This document shows, piece by piece, positions 48,939-57,543 of a stretch of DNA of 64,000 nt (positions are counted from its first letter, which is position 1; every line of letters starts with the position of its first letter). The notes beneath the pieces are model-generated. The model worked only from the letters and a program-made list of their open reading frames with translations, was not told the origin of the DNA and did no database searches. Location of the stretch: the NCBI GenBank assembly GCA_036924835.1, contig JBAGRR010000001.1, positions 3,425,001 through 3,489,000 on the forward strand, written 5' to 3'. A program made the translations under genes and the position numbers. The stretch comes from Nitrobacteraceae bacterium AZCC 1564. GTDB lineage: Bacteria; Pseudomonadota; Alphaproteobacteria; Rhizobiales; Xanthobacteraceae.

Positions 48939-49235
48939 TTAGTTCAGTACGCCCATGATGTCTGACTCCTTCATGATGAGGAGTTCTTCGCCATCGAGTT
49001 TCACTTCTGTGCCCGACCATTTTCCGAACAGCACCTTGTCGCCGACCTTGAGGTCGATCGGGATCAGCTTGCCGGCCTCGTCTCGGCCACCGGGACCAAC
49101 GGCAACGACCTGACCCTGGGAAGGCTTTTCCTTGGCAGTGTCCGGAATGATGATCCCGCCTTTGGTCTTTTCTTCGGCGTCGATACGCTTGACGACGACA
49201 CGGTCATGCAGCGGGCGAAATGTTGTCTTGGCCAT
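48939..49235 (-). CDS. groES: Co-chaperonin GroES
   Basis: Heptameric lid of the GroEL cage. The 98-residue product from ATG 49235 starts [20 protein letters not shown] and has the mobile loop [20 protein letters not shown] (about residues 21-40) and the [21 protein letters not shown]-terminal half. The frame is open up to 49349 but the conserved start is used. A CIRCE element and a promoter lie about 100 bp upstream. Confidence 0.98.
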   Translation of the reverse strand: MAKTTFRPLHDRVVVKRIDAEEKTKGGIIIPDTAKEKPSQGQVVAVGPGGRDEAGKLIPIDLKVGDKVLFGKWSGTEVKLDGEELLIMKESDIMGVLN

Positions 49236-49338
49236 CGGGTGTCCTTTGGGCTTTTGTATGAAAGATTTGACGTGCGGCTGAGCGCGAGCCGTGGATAATG
49301 GCGCTAAGCAACCCGACGAGGGGATGAAGCCGTAACCC

Positions 49339-49365
49339 TTAGCAATCACGCTCCAAGAGTGCTAA
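49339..49365 (-). promoter_or_regulatory. CIRCE element (HrcA operator)
   Basis: TTAGCAATC - N9 - GAGTGCTAA, 27 bp. The consensus is TTAGCACTC-N9-GAGTGCTAA, so one arm has a single mismatch (A for C). It lies between the groES promoter and the start codon, so HrcA would repress groESL until heat shock. Confidence 0.93.
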
Positions 49366-49375
49366 AGACAGCTCG

Positions 49376-49403
49376 GAATATGGGTTGCCGTCGATCCTGT
49401 CAA
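49376..49403 (-). promoter_or_regulatory. groESL promoter
   Basis: On the minus strand GCTTGACA ... CCCATATTC: TTGACA at 49398-49403, CATATT at 49377-49382, spacer 15 (or ATATTC with 16). The CTTGA and CCCATAT halves also fit the sigma32 (RpoH) promoter of alphaproteobacteria, so dual control by RpoH and HrcA is plausible. It precedes CIRCE. Confidence 0.65.
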
Positions 49404-49549
49404 GCAAGCCCTTAAGGCCTTGGTGAGGCCAATATAGGATGATCTGGAAACCAGGGGACGGGGGCACAACCGATTAAGCCATTCGCAGCGTGCGATGCCG
49501 TGCGTTCAATTTGGCCGAACGGAATAAGGGCTATTTGCCGGGAGATAAC

Positions 49550-50080
49550 ATGACCAAGCCAATTCACGTCCGTGCCATCGCCAATATTGTGACAGTGACA
49601 GCCCTGTCGGGCTTCCTTGGTGCATGCGGGGGCGGTGGAGGTCTGGGCGGTTTCGGCGGTTTTGGCGGTAGTCCACAGCCTGCGGTGCAGGAACCGGCAG
49701 TCGCGCCCGAGATACCGTCAACCATTCGGGCGGATGAGATCATCGGACGGTGGGGATATGCCGCATATCACAAGCCCGAGGACCGGGCTCGGACAGAAGC
49801 GGCGGCGCGCGGTCAATGCAAAAATCCCTATGTCATCGGTCAGGGATCTTCGGGCGGTGTGATCATGCATTTGGCGGATGAAGCGACGCCGCAGGAGCTC
49901 CGCCTGAAAGGCAGTCAGAGCGGCAAGAACTATATCGGCCCAGCCGGTCCCGCCGGTGGGGAAAAGGATCGCGAGATTGTTTCGTTCGACGGCCGCGTGC
50001 TGATCACGCGGTTCATCGACAAGGATGCCTCCAGCCGCTACGGAACCTCGATTTACGTCCGCTGCGCGCCACGCGCATAG
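49550..50080 (+). CDS. Lipoprotein of unknown function
   Basis: A 176-residue precursor from ATG 49550 with GGGAGA as ribosome site. A signal peptide ends in the lipobox SGFLGAC (Cys about residue 26), then a glycine-rich linker (GGGGGLGGFGGFGG) and a folded domain containing IIGRWGYAAYH and ending IYVRCAPRA; two Cys residues (GQCKN, RCAP) may be disulfide-linked. Similar 'hypothetical lipoproteins' are common in Bradyrhizobium-like genomes, but no function is known. Divergent from groES. Confidence 0.75.
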   Translation: MTKPIHVRAIANIVTVTALSGFLGACGGGGGLGGFGGFGGSPQPAVQEPAVAPEIPSTIRADEIIGRWGYAAYHKPEDRARTEAAARGQCKNPYVIGQGSSGGVIMHLADEATPQELRLKGSQSGKNYIGPAGPAGGEKDREIVSFDGRVLITRFIDKDASSRYGTSIYVRCAPRA

Positions 50081-50174
50081 GCGCCCAGGTAGCGCCAAGC
50101 ATATCTGCAAAAATAAACTCAGGGCGGAGCGCCATTTCCGCCCTCCGCCCTGATGTTTTGGTCCCTGACGTCTT

Positions 50175-50217
50175 TAGAGCTTCGGTTCTGATTTCAATCA
50201 GAACCGAATATGCTCTA
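50175..50217. repeat. TAGAGC palindromic element at the cheZ stop
   Basis: Outer TAGAGC (50175-50180) pairs with GCTCTA (50212-50217); inner TTCGGTTCTGATT (50181-50193) pairs with AATCAGAACCGAA (50196-50208), loop of 2 bases and a 3-base bulge. It is shorter than the TAGTG family but also ends in TAG, and its right TAG is the stop codon of cheZ read on the minus strand. Could also act as a transcript end for cheZ. Confidence 0.8.
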
Positions 50218-51021
50218 GTCGAACAGAGCGTCAATATCGTCTTGCGATACATGGCCTTCGTCGTCCAGCCCCTTCGGGCCGTTCAGAAGGCGGGCGTCGC
50301 CGACGCGGGTGTCGATGATCGGCGGAGCATGTGCCTTGATCGCGTCCACGCCGCCCCAGATGTCCATCATGACATTGATATGATGCTCGATGAATTTCAT
50401 CGTGGTCATCACTTTGCTGATGCGCTGGCCGGTGAGGTCCTGGAAATTACAGGCCTCGAAAATCGCCACAACGCGTTCCTGAATGTCTTCGCTGAGCTGC
50501 GCCTGCTGATCGGGCGAGGTCATCTTGGTCAGCGCGCTGGCTGCGTGATCGATGGCTTCTGCAGCCTCGAGGATCTGTTGGGTTGCTTCCTCGGTGCCGC
50601 CGACGACAGCGCCGAGTTCGCCTGTGACCTTGGCCATCTCATCGCCGCTGAAGCTCTTGCCATGGAGAACCGCGATTTCCTGCTTGGTTCGATTGATGGC
50701 ATCATGGATGAGGTCGAGTTCGACCTTCAGCTTCTCGCACTGTTCGATCTGCGCGCGATAGGTATCGAGAAGCCTCTTGGCGTCGGCCAATTGCTCAGTT
50801 GTTACCGGTTCATCGCTAGCGTTGCCAGCGCTGCCCTTTGGCGCGCGCGGCGGCGCAGCCATCTGCGCGCGAATGGCCCGCAGTTCACTCATGACTTCGC
50901 GATGATGATTGGAGGAAACGTCGGGGCCTGCAACGGGGGTGCTGGTCTCGACTTCATCAAAAACCGGCATGCCGCCGGATTGGTTCTCTTCAATACGGAA
51001 ACGTCTACGCTGAATAGCCAT
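50215..51021 (-). CDS. cheZ: Protein phosphatase CheZ
   Basis: Dephosphorylates CheY-P. The 268-residue protein is helical with a long coiled coil (about residues 85-165); the active-site segment FEACNFQDLTGQRISKVM (about residues 204-221) has the Asp and Gln spaced as in DxxxQ, and the C-terminal SQDDIDALFD peptide is the CheY-docking tail. No other chemotaxis gene is in the window, so it is an orphan; it might serve a distant che cluster or another response regulator. The stop codon is within a palindromic element. Confidence 0.85.
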   Translation of the reverse strand: MAIQRRRFRIEENQSGGMPVFDEVETSTPVAGPDVSSNHHREVMSELRAIRAQMAAPPRAPKGSAGNASDEPVTTEQLADAKRLLDTYRAQIEQCEKLKVELDLIHDAINRTKQEIAVLHGKSFSGDEMAKVTGELGAVVGGTEEATQQILEAAEAIDHAASALTKMTSPDQQAQLSEDIQERVVAIFEACNFQDLTGQRISKVMTTMKFIEHHINVMMDIWGGVDAIKAHAPPIIDTRVGDARLLNGPKGLDDEGHVSQDDIDALFD

Positions 51022-51310
51022 TGGTTATTCCACTCCTGCTGGAGCCTTTGTACCGGGCTTCATTTAACGCGAAGTTCATGCGGAGGAACGAGTTGCAGAA
51101 TTTGTGTCTTCGCGTGCTCACCGATGATTAACCATGGCCGTCGGCATTCATCGAAAATAAACGCTAGTGGAAAGAACAGCCTTGAATTGATGACGTGGTG
51201 AATCGCGGAGCCGCTGCCGTTTACCAAACTGATGCGTTTCGAAATTTAAATGGGCGTGTTCAGGCGCGCCAATCCTGCGCGTCAACGACGAAACGGTACA
51301 GAGTACGTCG

Positions 51311-52117
51311 ATGATCAGAAATATATCCCTCGCGCTCGTCGCCAGCGCGTCGCTGCTTGGCCTCAGTTCCTTGCAGGCTTTCGCAATTGATGGCGAAGCT
51401 CCGGTATCGGAGCCTCGCGTGATCTACGCACAAACGCCAGTGAATCCGCCAATGCCGATCCGCGTCGCTTATAATGAGCGATCGAACATGGGTGGCGGGT
51501 TCATCGAATTCCTGTTCAGCGGTGGTCAGTCGGGCGATGCTGGATATTCACAGCCGCGCTATCAACAGCAGCCGGGCTATGCGCCGATGCCCGGCTATCG
51601 CCGCGGCTTGCCGCCAATGGATCCGCAAGAGGCGATGCGCGATGAATCGATCGAGCCGGCCAGTCAGGGCTTCGATCCGAAATACGAAAAGCAGCTTGTC
51701 GAATATAGCGGCAAGCAAGCACCCGGCACGATCGTGATCGATACGCCGAACAAGTTTCTCTATCTCGTGCAGGGGAATGGCAAGGCGCTCCGCTATGGCA
51801 TCGGTGTCGGCAAACCGGGGTTCGAATGGGCGGGCGTGAAGACCATCTCCGCCAAGAAGGAATGGCCGGCCTGGACACCGCCGCCGGAAATGCTCAAGCG
51901 CCGTCCCGATCTGCCGCGTCACATGGAGGGAGGGCCAGAAAACCCGCTCGGCGCGCGCGCGATGTATCTCGGCTCGTCGCTGTACCGCATTCACGGTTCG
52001 AACGAGCCTTGGACGATCGGCACAGCGGTATCGTCAGGTTGCATCCGGATGCGTAACCAGGACGTCATCGATCTGTACGGCCGGGTGAACGTCGGCACCC
52101 GTGTTGTTGTGATGTAA
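51311..52117 (+). CDS. L,D-transpeptidase (YkuD domain)
   Basis: Cross-links peptidoglycan through 3-3 bonds or attaches proteins to it. The 268-residue precursor has a Sec signal (ISLALVASASLLGLSSLQAF ending near FA/ID), a Gln/Pro/Tyr-rich linker (about residues 70-110) and a YkuD domain starting GTIVIDTPNKFLYLVQ. The catalytic motif is HGSNEP ... AVSSGCIRM, with His about residue 226 and Cys about residue 243. Substrates other than murein are not suggested. A bidirectional terminator follows. Confidence 0.9.
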   Translation: MIRNISLALVASASLLGLSSLQAFAIDGEAPVSEPRVIYAQTPVNPPMPIRVAYNERSNMGGGFIEFLFSGGQSGDAGYSQPRYQQQPGYAPMPGYRRGLPPMDPQEAMRDESIEPASQGFDPKYEKQLVEYSGKQAPGTIVIDTPNKFLYLVQGNGKALRYGIGVGKPGFEWAGVKTISAKKEWPAWTPPPEMLKRRPDLPRHMEGGPENPLGARAMYLGSSLYRIHGSNEPWTIGTAVSSGCIRMRNQDVIDLYGRVNVGTRVVVM

Positions 52118-52140
52118 GGGCATCCAACGCAGCAACCAAA

Positions 52141-52178
52141 AAAACGGCCGCTCTTATCCAGCGGCCGTTTTTATTTTC
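52141..52178. terminator. Bidirectional rho-independent terminator
   Basis: AAAACGGCCGC ... GCGGCCGTTTT (52141-52171) with T-run on the plus strand and, through the preceding A-run, a T-run on the minus strand; it serves both the L,D-transpeptidase and the convergent DUF2076 gene. Confidence 0.88.
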
Positions 52179-52189
52179 AATGATATCGA

Positions 52190-53014
52190 TCAGGCGAAAT
52201 CGCTGTCGTCGCCACCGCCGCCGAAGTCATCGTCTCCATCATAATCGTCATCGTTGTCATCATCGTCGTTATTGTCATAATCATTGTCATCGTTCTGATC
52301 ATATGACGAATTGTCGGCAAGGCTCTGGCGGGAGTTGTCGTCACGCCCGCTTTTGCCGACGTCATTCAGACCTGCGTCACGGGCGAGGTCTCCGCCGGAT
52401 TGCGTATTGTTGTCCCACGGGCTCTTGGTGCTGCTGGCCGTATCACCAAAGGACTGTTGATGGCCTCCGCCGCCCATCATGCCGCGAATGCTGTTCATCA
52501 GCATCGAGCCGCCGATCACGCCAGCCGCAGTCGCTGCCGCTGTTCCGAGGAACGATCCGCCACCGCCACCCGGGTTGCCGCCACCGAACAGCCCACCACC
52601 GAAGCCTCCGCCGGGATTGCCTTGACGGAAGTCAGCGCTCGCCCGGGGATCGGGCTGATAGCCGGTCTGACCCGTATTCCAGACTGCGCCACGCGGCGCG
52701 TCGCTCTCGCCCGGTCGCACGTTCGGCACGGACCCGCGCGATGATCGGCCGAGCATTGAATCACGCATGCTGTCTAGAAAGCCGCCGGATTGCTGCGGCT
52801 GATTTCCTTCTTCCAGTTGCTTGATATGGGCTTCGGCTTGCTTAAGCGCCTCGTCCTGCACCAGCACCGTCTGAACAAGCGCATAAACGGCGTTAGGTGC
52901 GCGGCGCAGACCATCGGCGATCGTGGCTTGTGCGTCGGGATCGCGCGGTGATGTTTCAAGTTTGGCAAGACGGTCGAACAGATCGTCGATCAGTTGGCGT
53001 TCCTGCGGCGTCAT
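52190..53014 (-). CDS. DUF2076 domain protein with acidic tail
   Basis: A 274-residue protein from ATG 53014, after an AGGAGG box; other ATGs are at 53017, 53038 and 53053. The N-terminal DUF2076 part includes TPQERQLIDDLFDRLAKLE and long helices to about residue 80. Then come a Gly-rich region (GGGFGGGLFGGGNPGGGGG), a hydrophobic Ala/Gly helix, and an extremely Asp/Asn-rich C-terminus (about residues 235-274, for example NDDDDNDDDYDGDDDF) that could bind divalent cations. The tail makes low-complexity DNA. No enzymatic function is known. Confidence 0.8.
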   Translation of the reverse strand: MTPQERQLIDDLFDRLAKLETSPRDPDAQATIADGLRRAPNAVYALVQTVLVQDEALKQAEAHIKQLEEGNQPQQSGGFLDSMRDSMLGRSSRGSVPNVRPGESDAPRGAVWNTGQTGYQPDPRASADFRQGNPGGGFGGGLFGGGNPGGGGGSFLGTAAATAAGVIGGSMLMNSIRGMMGGGGHQQSFGDTASSTKSPWDNNTQSGGDLARDAGLNDVGKSGRDDNSRQSLADNSSYDQNDDNDYDNNDDDDNDDDYDGDDDFGGGGDDSDFA

Positions 53015-53154
53015 CATATCCTCCTCAGCATTCAGCATTCGAATGCGCGTCAAGATGTATGCCCGTAATATGACCGGTTAAGTCCCGGGACGGATTAAAT
53101 TTGCGAAAGCTGGTTGTCGTGGTGCGGCAAAACGACTTAGCCGGGCAACAGCCG

Positions 53155-53322
53155 CTAGTGTGGTGGTTCAGAAGTTCGCTCCAATTTTCCCGCGCGTCCT
53201 TCCAGCGAACTTCTGAAACCTAAACCACACTCGAATCATAGGCTTGCTAATGTCCCTTTGATTCCGAAGTTCGCATCCGAACAAGCCGCAAGCCTATGCG
53301 AACTTCGGAATCGGGACATTAG
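53155..53322. repeat. CTAG palindromic doublet (53155-53233 and 53247-53322)
   Basis: First: GGTTCAGAAGTTCGC / GCGAACTTCTGAA arms, ends CTAGTGTGG / CCACACTCG. Second: GATTCCGAAGTTCGC / GCGAACTTCGGAATC arms, ends CTAATGTCC / GGACATTAG, where both ends show the same G-to-A change kept in pairing. Spacer AATCATAGGCTTG matches that at 7307-7319, so this doublet is in the same orientation as 7229-7396. The right TTAG contains the hpnK stop codon (TAA, minus strand). Confidence 0.95.
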
Positions 53323-54170
53323 TTTCGTGACAACGTCACATTGCTCGCCGACAGCAGGCGCGGGAAGTCGTCGCCAGACAGAAATCCGAATTCACGCTCA
53401 CGCTGGTCGGTCACATCATCGAGACTGAGCAATGTTTCGTCCACGAAGCCGGGATGACACATCACAAGACCCCGGTCGGGAAGGCCCTGGAGAAAGCCAG
53501 TCATCGCGAGCGCGAAATCGCGGCCACGCACCATGTCGTAAGCGCCGGCAAAGCCGGGATTGTAAGCGACGCCTGCGCTGCTGCAGCGCTTTCGGAAGGT
53601 ATCGCTCAGCATATCCAGAAACAGCGCCTTCGGATTGCTGAGACGCTGGGAGATCGGCTGAGCGCGGCCGCACTGGCGCACCCAGGCTTGCGGCGCGTTG
53701 TCCTTAACCACGGCAATAAAAGCGTCGCGGACCTGTGGAAACAGCTGCACATGCTGATGGCCGTCAACGTAGTCGGGCGCTCGTCCGAAGAATTCTTTGA
53801 AAACTGTAATCTGTGCCAGCAGCTCGGCCTGCACCATCTCCGGATCAAATCTGCGCAGCAGGGCCGCCTGTAGTGTATGACCCAGCGACAGGAAGCGTCC
53901 TCCATCGAGGGGCTGGAAATGCATTGTCAGCGGATGAAACGGTGCGGTCAGCGTGGCGTGAAGTCCCAGGGCGCAGTCAGGGTTATCTGCCAGCTCCTGT
54001 TTTAGCGAATCAATCTCCGTCCGATCGATCGCCGGCCCCACCACCATGACGGACGTGGCGTTGATCCGTTTCAGTTTGACCAATTCGCGGATTGCGCGGT
54101 TGACACCCGGAGCCATCCCATAGTCGTCGGCGCACAGCCAGATACGGCGGGACGGAGAGTTCTGGCTCAT
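53319..54170 (-). CDS. hpnK: Hopanoid biosynthesis-associated protein HpnK
   Basis: ChbG/HpnK-family carbohydrate deacetylase-like protein often found in hopanoid clusters, perhaps acting on a sugar head group. The 283-residue product begins with RIWLCADDYGMAPGVNRAI (Asp pair and catalytic surface, about residues 9-27), has LGLHATLTAPFHP and VDGHQHVQLFP, the metal-binding His motifs. It overlaps the upstream glycosyltransferase gene by 4 bp (ATGA), so the two are coupled. Its TAA stop is the end of a palindromic element, so the last residue position may have been set by that insertion. Confidence 0.88.
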   Translation of the reverse strand: MSQNSPSRRIWLCADDYGMAPGVNRAIRELVKLKRINATSVMVVGPAIDRTEIDSLKQELADNPDCALGLHATLTAPFHPLTMHFQPLDGGRFLSLGHTLQAALLRRFDPEMVQAELLAQITVFKEFFGRAPDYVDGHQHVQLFPQVRDAFIAVVKDNAPQAWVRQCGRAQPISQRLSNPKALFLDMLSDTFRKRCSSAGVAYNPGFAGAYDMVRGRDFALAMTGFLQGLPDRGLVMCHPGFVDETLLSLDDVTDQREREFGFLSGDDFPRLLSASNVTLSRN

Positions 54171-55216
54171 TCAGCGGCGGTCCGCGAGGGATTGTCGATG
54201 GCAGAGGCGGAGTTGGCGCTCTTCACGCTGTGCTCGGCAACGAAGTAGATCGGACGCGCCTTTATCTCGGACAGGATCTTCCCAATATACTCGCCGACCA
54301 CACCAATCATGATGAGCTGCACACCGCCGATGGTCATCAGCCCGACGATGAGCGATGGATAGCCCGGCACTGATTTGCCGTCGACGATCGTTTCCCACAT
54401 GATGGACAAGCCAAACAGGAAGGCAACAAACGCCAGCAACAGCCCGAGAAGGCTGGCGATGCGCAGCGGTGCGACGGAAAACGACGTCAGTCCTTCGATC
54501 GACAACCCCAGCAGACGACCGGCGTTGAACGTGGTGACGCCATGCGCTCGTGCCTCGGGCTCATAGTCGACACGGATCTGCTTGAAGCCGATCCAGCTCG
54601 CGAGCCCCTTGAAGAAGCGGTTGCGTTCGGGAAGCTGACGCAAGGCTGCCGCCGCGCGTGGCGACAGCAGACGGAAATCGCCGGCATCTTCCGGGATCTT
54701 CTGCCGGGCGCCCCAGTTGATCAGCGTGTAAAACGTCCGCACGCCGAGGCGCCGCAGTTTCGATTCATTGTCGCGATTGGCTTTGGCTGTGTAGACCACG
54801 TCGAAGCCGTCATCGATCCAGTGGCTAACCAATCGCTGCACCAATTCCGGCGCATGCTGACCGTCGCCATCCATGAACAGAACCGCGCCACGTCGGGCGT
54901 GATCAAGCCCAGCCATGAGGGCGGCTTCCTTGCCGAAGTTCCGGGATAGCGAAACCACTTGGACGTCGAGATGGTCCGGCATGAGGCCGCGTGCGACGCT
55001 GAGTGTTCCATCGGTGCTGCCGTCATCGACGTAAACGACCTCGCAAGTGAGGCCATAACGCTGCTTCAGGTTCTCTGCGAGCGCAGATAGACGATCGTGC
55101 AGACGAGACAAACCTGCCGCTTCATTGAACGCCGGAACAACGATCGACAGTCCCTGCGCCGCTGGAGGGCGGAGGTCGTTGCCTGATAAATCTGAAACAC
55201 TAGCGCCGAGCATCAT
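54167..55216 (-). CDS. Family 2 glycosyltransferase, polyprenyl-phosphate type
   Basis: A 349-residue GT2 enzyme of the DPM1/ArnC group. N-terminal LSIVVPAFNEAAGLSRLHDR (about residues 23-42), VYVDDGSTDGT, LSRNFGKEAALMAGLDHA and DGDGQHAPEL form the nucleotide-sugar site; two C-terminal membrane helices (about residues 255-280 and 290-315) anchor it. It likely transfers a sugar to undecaprenyl phosphate. Because it is translationally coupled with hpnK, the pair may make and deacetylate a lipid-linked sugar, possibly for hopanoid or lipid A modification (inference). Confidence 0.87.
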   Translation of the reverse strand: MMLGASVSDLSGNDLRPPAAQGLSIVVPAFNEAAGLSRLHDRLSALAENLKQRYGLTCEVVYVDDGSTDGTLSVARGLMPDHLDVQVVSLSRNFGKEAALMAGLDHARRGAVLFMDGDGQHAPELVQRLVSHWIDDGFDVVYTAKANRDNESKLRRLGVRTFYTLINWGARQKIPEDAGDFRLLSPRAAAALRQLPERNRFFKGLASWIGFKQIRVDYEPEARAHGVTTFNAGRLLGLSIEGLTSFSVAPLRIASLLGLLLAFVAFLFGLSIMWETIVDGKSVPGYPSLIVGLMTIGGVQLIMIGVVGEYIGKILSEIKARPIYFVAEHSVKSANSASAIDNPSRTAAE

Positions 55217-55314
55217 CGATCGGTTTCCAAGACAATTCCTTTAATCATCAATCATATGGGAATTGCCACGCATGTCGCTACAGGCTCTTCAGCTTTGGTG
55301 CGATGCCGCAAGAT

Positions 55315-56292
55315 TCACTGACTCAGGAACGCCTCAAGTTTGGCGAACAGTGGATTCTCGCGATCGAACACATACTCCAGCGAAGCGATCGACACAGTTT
55401 CCGCACCGTGTTCGCGCAAGAAACTTCCGAGCGCATAAAGGTGTGACGGTGGGCAATGCAGCGTGACCATGCCAGACGAGGTTGGCCCCCCAAACGGCGA
55501 TACCACGCCGAAACGGCTGTGGGCCTCTGCAAGCAGCTCCGCATTGCAGCCCGCAAAGCGGGTACGGACTTCCTTGTACTTGCGGGCGCGGGCGCTTGAC
55601 GCGATGTGGTCGAGAATGACCCGTGCTGTTTCGCGAGCATCCCGCGACCACTCGGCGTCGCGCGCAGCCACGAGGTTGGCCTGACTGCGCAGCATCACAC
55701 CGTCGTCGAGGACCTTCAAACCGTTGGCGGCAAGTGTCGCGCCGGTCGTGGTGATGTCTACGATCAGCTCGGCCGTGCCTGCCGCAGGCGCGCCTTCAGT
55801 CGCACCCGCGCTCTCGACAATCCGGTAATCGACGACGCCCTGAGCGGCGAAGAAATTGCGTGTGAGGTTGATGTATTTTGTCGCAACCCGCATCCGGTGA
55901 TTGTGTCGGGCGCGAAACGAGGTAGCGACATCGTCCAGGTCAGCCATGGTGCGGACGTCGATCCACGCCTGCGGCACGGCAACCACCACATTGGCGCTGC
56001 CGAAGCCGAGACTGTCGATCAGCATGACGCGCTTGTCGGCATCATGAATATTCTCTCGGATCAGGTCTTCGCCGGTGATGCCGAGATGGACTGCGCCGCG
56101 CGCGAGTTGCGCGGCGATCTCGCTTGCTGAGAGATAGGCGATCTCGACATTGTCGAGACCGGCGATGGTGCCGCGATACTCGCGTGCACCGCGTGGTTTG
56201 GCGAGCGTAAGGCCTGCGCGAGCGAAGAACGCTTCGGCGTTTTCCTGCAAGCGGCCCTTGGACGGAACAGCAACAACAAACGGCGCGGTCAT
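55315..56292 (-). CDS. hisG: ATP phosphoribosyltransferase HisG
   Basis: First enzyme of histidine biosynthesis. The 325-residue protein begins [21 protein letters not shown] (about residues 7-27) and has the PRPP-binding [19 protein letters not shown] near residue 185. It is much longer than the short HisG (about 210-230) that usually works with HisZ; the C-terminal region from about residue 245 ([20 protein letters not shown]) resembles an added regulatory domain. Yet hisZ is present and overlaps its start by 4 bp, so this is a long-type HisG with a HisZ partner. Confidence 0.92.
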   Translation of the reverse strand: MTAPFVVAVPSKGRLQENAEAFFARAGLTLAKPRGAREYRGTIAGLDNVEIAYLSASEIAAQLARGAVHLGITGEDLIRENIHDADKRVMLIDSLGFGSANVVVAVPQAWIDVRTMADLDDVATSFRARHNHRMRVATKYINLTRNFFAAQGVVDYRIVESAGATEGAPAAGTAELIVDITTTGATLAANGLKVLDDGVMLRSQANLVAARDAEWSRDARETARVILDHIASSARARKYKEVRTRFAGCNAELLAEAHSRFGVVSPFGGPTSSGMVTLHCPPSHLYALGSFLREHGAETVSIASLEYVFDRENPLFAKLEAFLSQ

Positions 56293-57431
56293 GACGCGCT
56301 TCCTTGTGAGAGGGCTTCGATCCAGATGGAGAAGCCGACAGCGGGGATAGGGGCGCGCGCACCAAGCCGCGTCAGCAGGCCATCATAGCGGCCTCCGCCG
56401 ACCAACGGCTCTGTTCCATTGTTCTTCCGATGTAGCTCGAATTCGAAGCCGGTGTAGTAGTCGAGGCCGCGACCGAACGACGTGGAAAAGCGAATGGCAG
56501 TGGTATCGATGCCGCGGGCCGCCATGAAGCCGGTACGGCTCTCGAACAGGTCGATCGCCGCGTTGAGATCGAGCTTAGCATCCGAGGCGAGCGCCCGCAG
56601 TTGTGCGGCGGCCTCATCCGGCTCGCCTGCAATGCCGAGGAAGCGCTCAATCAGTTGCAGCGCGTCGCGCGGCAGCGACCCACCTTTGAGCGTCGATTGC
56701 TCCAGGAAACGATCGGCGATCTCGGCAACCGTTCGCCCGCCGACATTGCTTGTGCCGGCGATCGACATCAGGTCGGTGACGAGCGCAAGCGCGGCCTTGC
56801 GGTCGGAGCCTGCGAGCGCGGCGAGCACGCCCTCATATTCATTTCGGGTTGTGCCGGTTTCCAGCGTCAGGCGCTCGAGATCCTGCGCGAGACTGATCTT
56901 GCGGTTGAAATCCTTGAGCAGACGCCGCTTCCATACGGGATAGAGATCAAGCGCATCGATCAGCGCCGTGAACAGGGCGACATCGCCGGTGCGAATATCG
57001 ATACTGTTCACGCCGAAAGCCGCCGTCGTCTCGAGGCCCAACGCCAGCATCTCGGCGTCGGCTGCCGCGCGATCCTGACGGCCGAAAGATTCGACGCCCG
57101 CCTGATTGAACTCGCTGGTCTGGCCGCCGCGGTACCGAAACACCGGGCCGAGATAATAAAAGCCGGCAGGTTGGCCGGCGCGATTCGAGGCGAGATAGTC
57201 CCGCGCCACCGGAATGGTGAGGTCGGGCCGCAGGCACAGTTCCTCACCGCTGGCGTCGGTCGTCAGGTAGAGGCTCTTGCGGATGTCTTCCCCGGACAGA
57301 TCGAGAAAGGGCTCGGCGGGCTGCAGAATGGGTGGACGGGCATGGACATAGCCAGCCTGCGCAAAGGACTGCAGCAGGGCCTCCGCCGGTGCGGCGGACC
57401 CGGTCGCGATTGCGGCACTGGTCTGGCTCAT
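56289..57431 (-). CDS. hisZ: ATP phosphoribosyltransferase regulatory subunit HisZ
   Basis: HisRS-like but non-aminoacylating partner of HisG. The 380-residue protein from ATG 57431 ([20 protein letters not shown]) has the class II tRNA-synthetase-type motifs [14 protein letters not shown] (about residues 85-98), [14 protein letters not shown] and the C-terminal [16 protein letters not shown] 57443 is an alternative start. It lacks the C-terminal anticodon-binding domain expected of HisS. The stop overlaps hisG by 4 bp. Confidence 0.9.
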   Translation of the reverse strand: MSQTSAAIATGSAAPAEALLQSFAQAGYVHARPPILQPAEPFLDLSGEDIRKSLYLTTDASGEELCLRPDLTIPVARDYLASNRAGQPAGFYYLGPVFRYRGGQTSEFNQAGVESFGRQDRAAADAEMLALGLETTAAFGVNSIDIRTGDVALFTALIDALDLYPVWKRRLLKDFNRKISLAQDLERLTLETGTTRNEYEGVLAALAGSDRKAALALVTDLMSIAGTSNVGGRTVAEIADRFLEQSTLKGGSLPRDALQLIERFLGIAGEPDEAAAQLRALASDAKLDLNAAIDLFESRTGFMAARGIDTTAIRFSTSFGRGLDYYTGFEFELHRKNNGTEPLVGGGRYDGLLTRLGARAPIPAVGFSIWIEALSQGSAS

Positions 57432-57543
57432 TTTGATATCCATCGGGGTAAACGCGTGAATCGGGGCGTCCCTTAACACGGCCAAGCCTATGTTTCGACG
57501 ACGATTCCGAAAGTGGCTTAATGAGAATTGCGGGCAATGCAAC

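Noticed and set aside
50158..51201. A 347-codon plus-strand frame opposite cheZ
   Set aside because: Shadow of cheZ; the minus-strand product has intact CheZ motifs.
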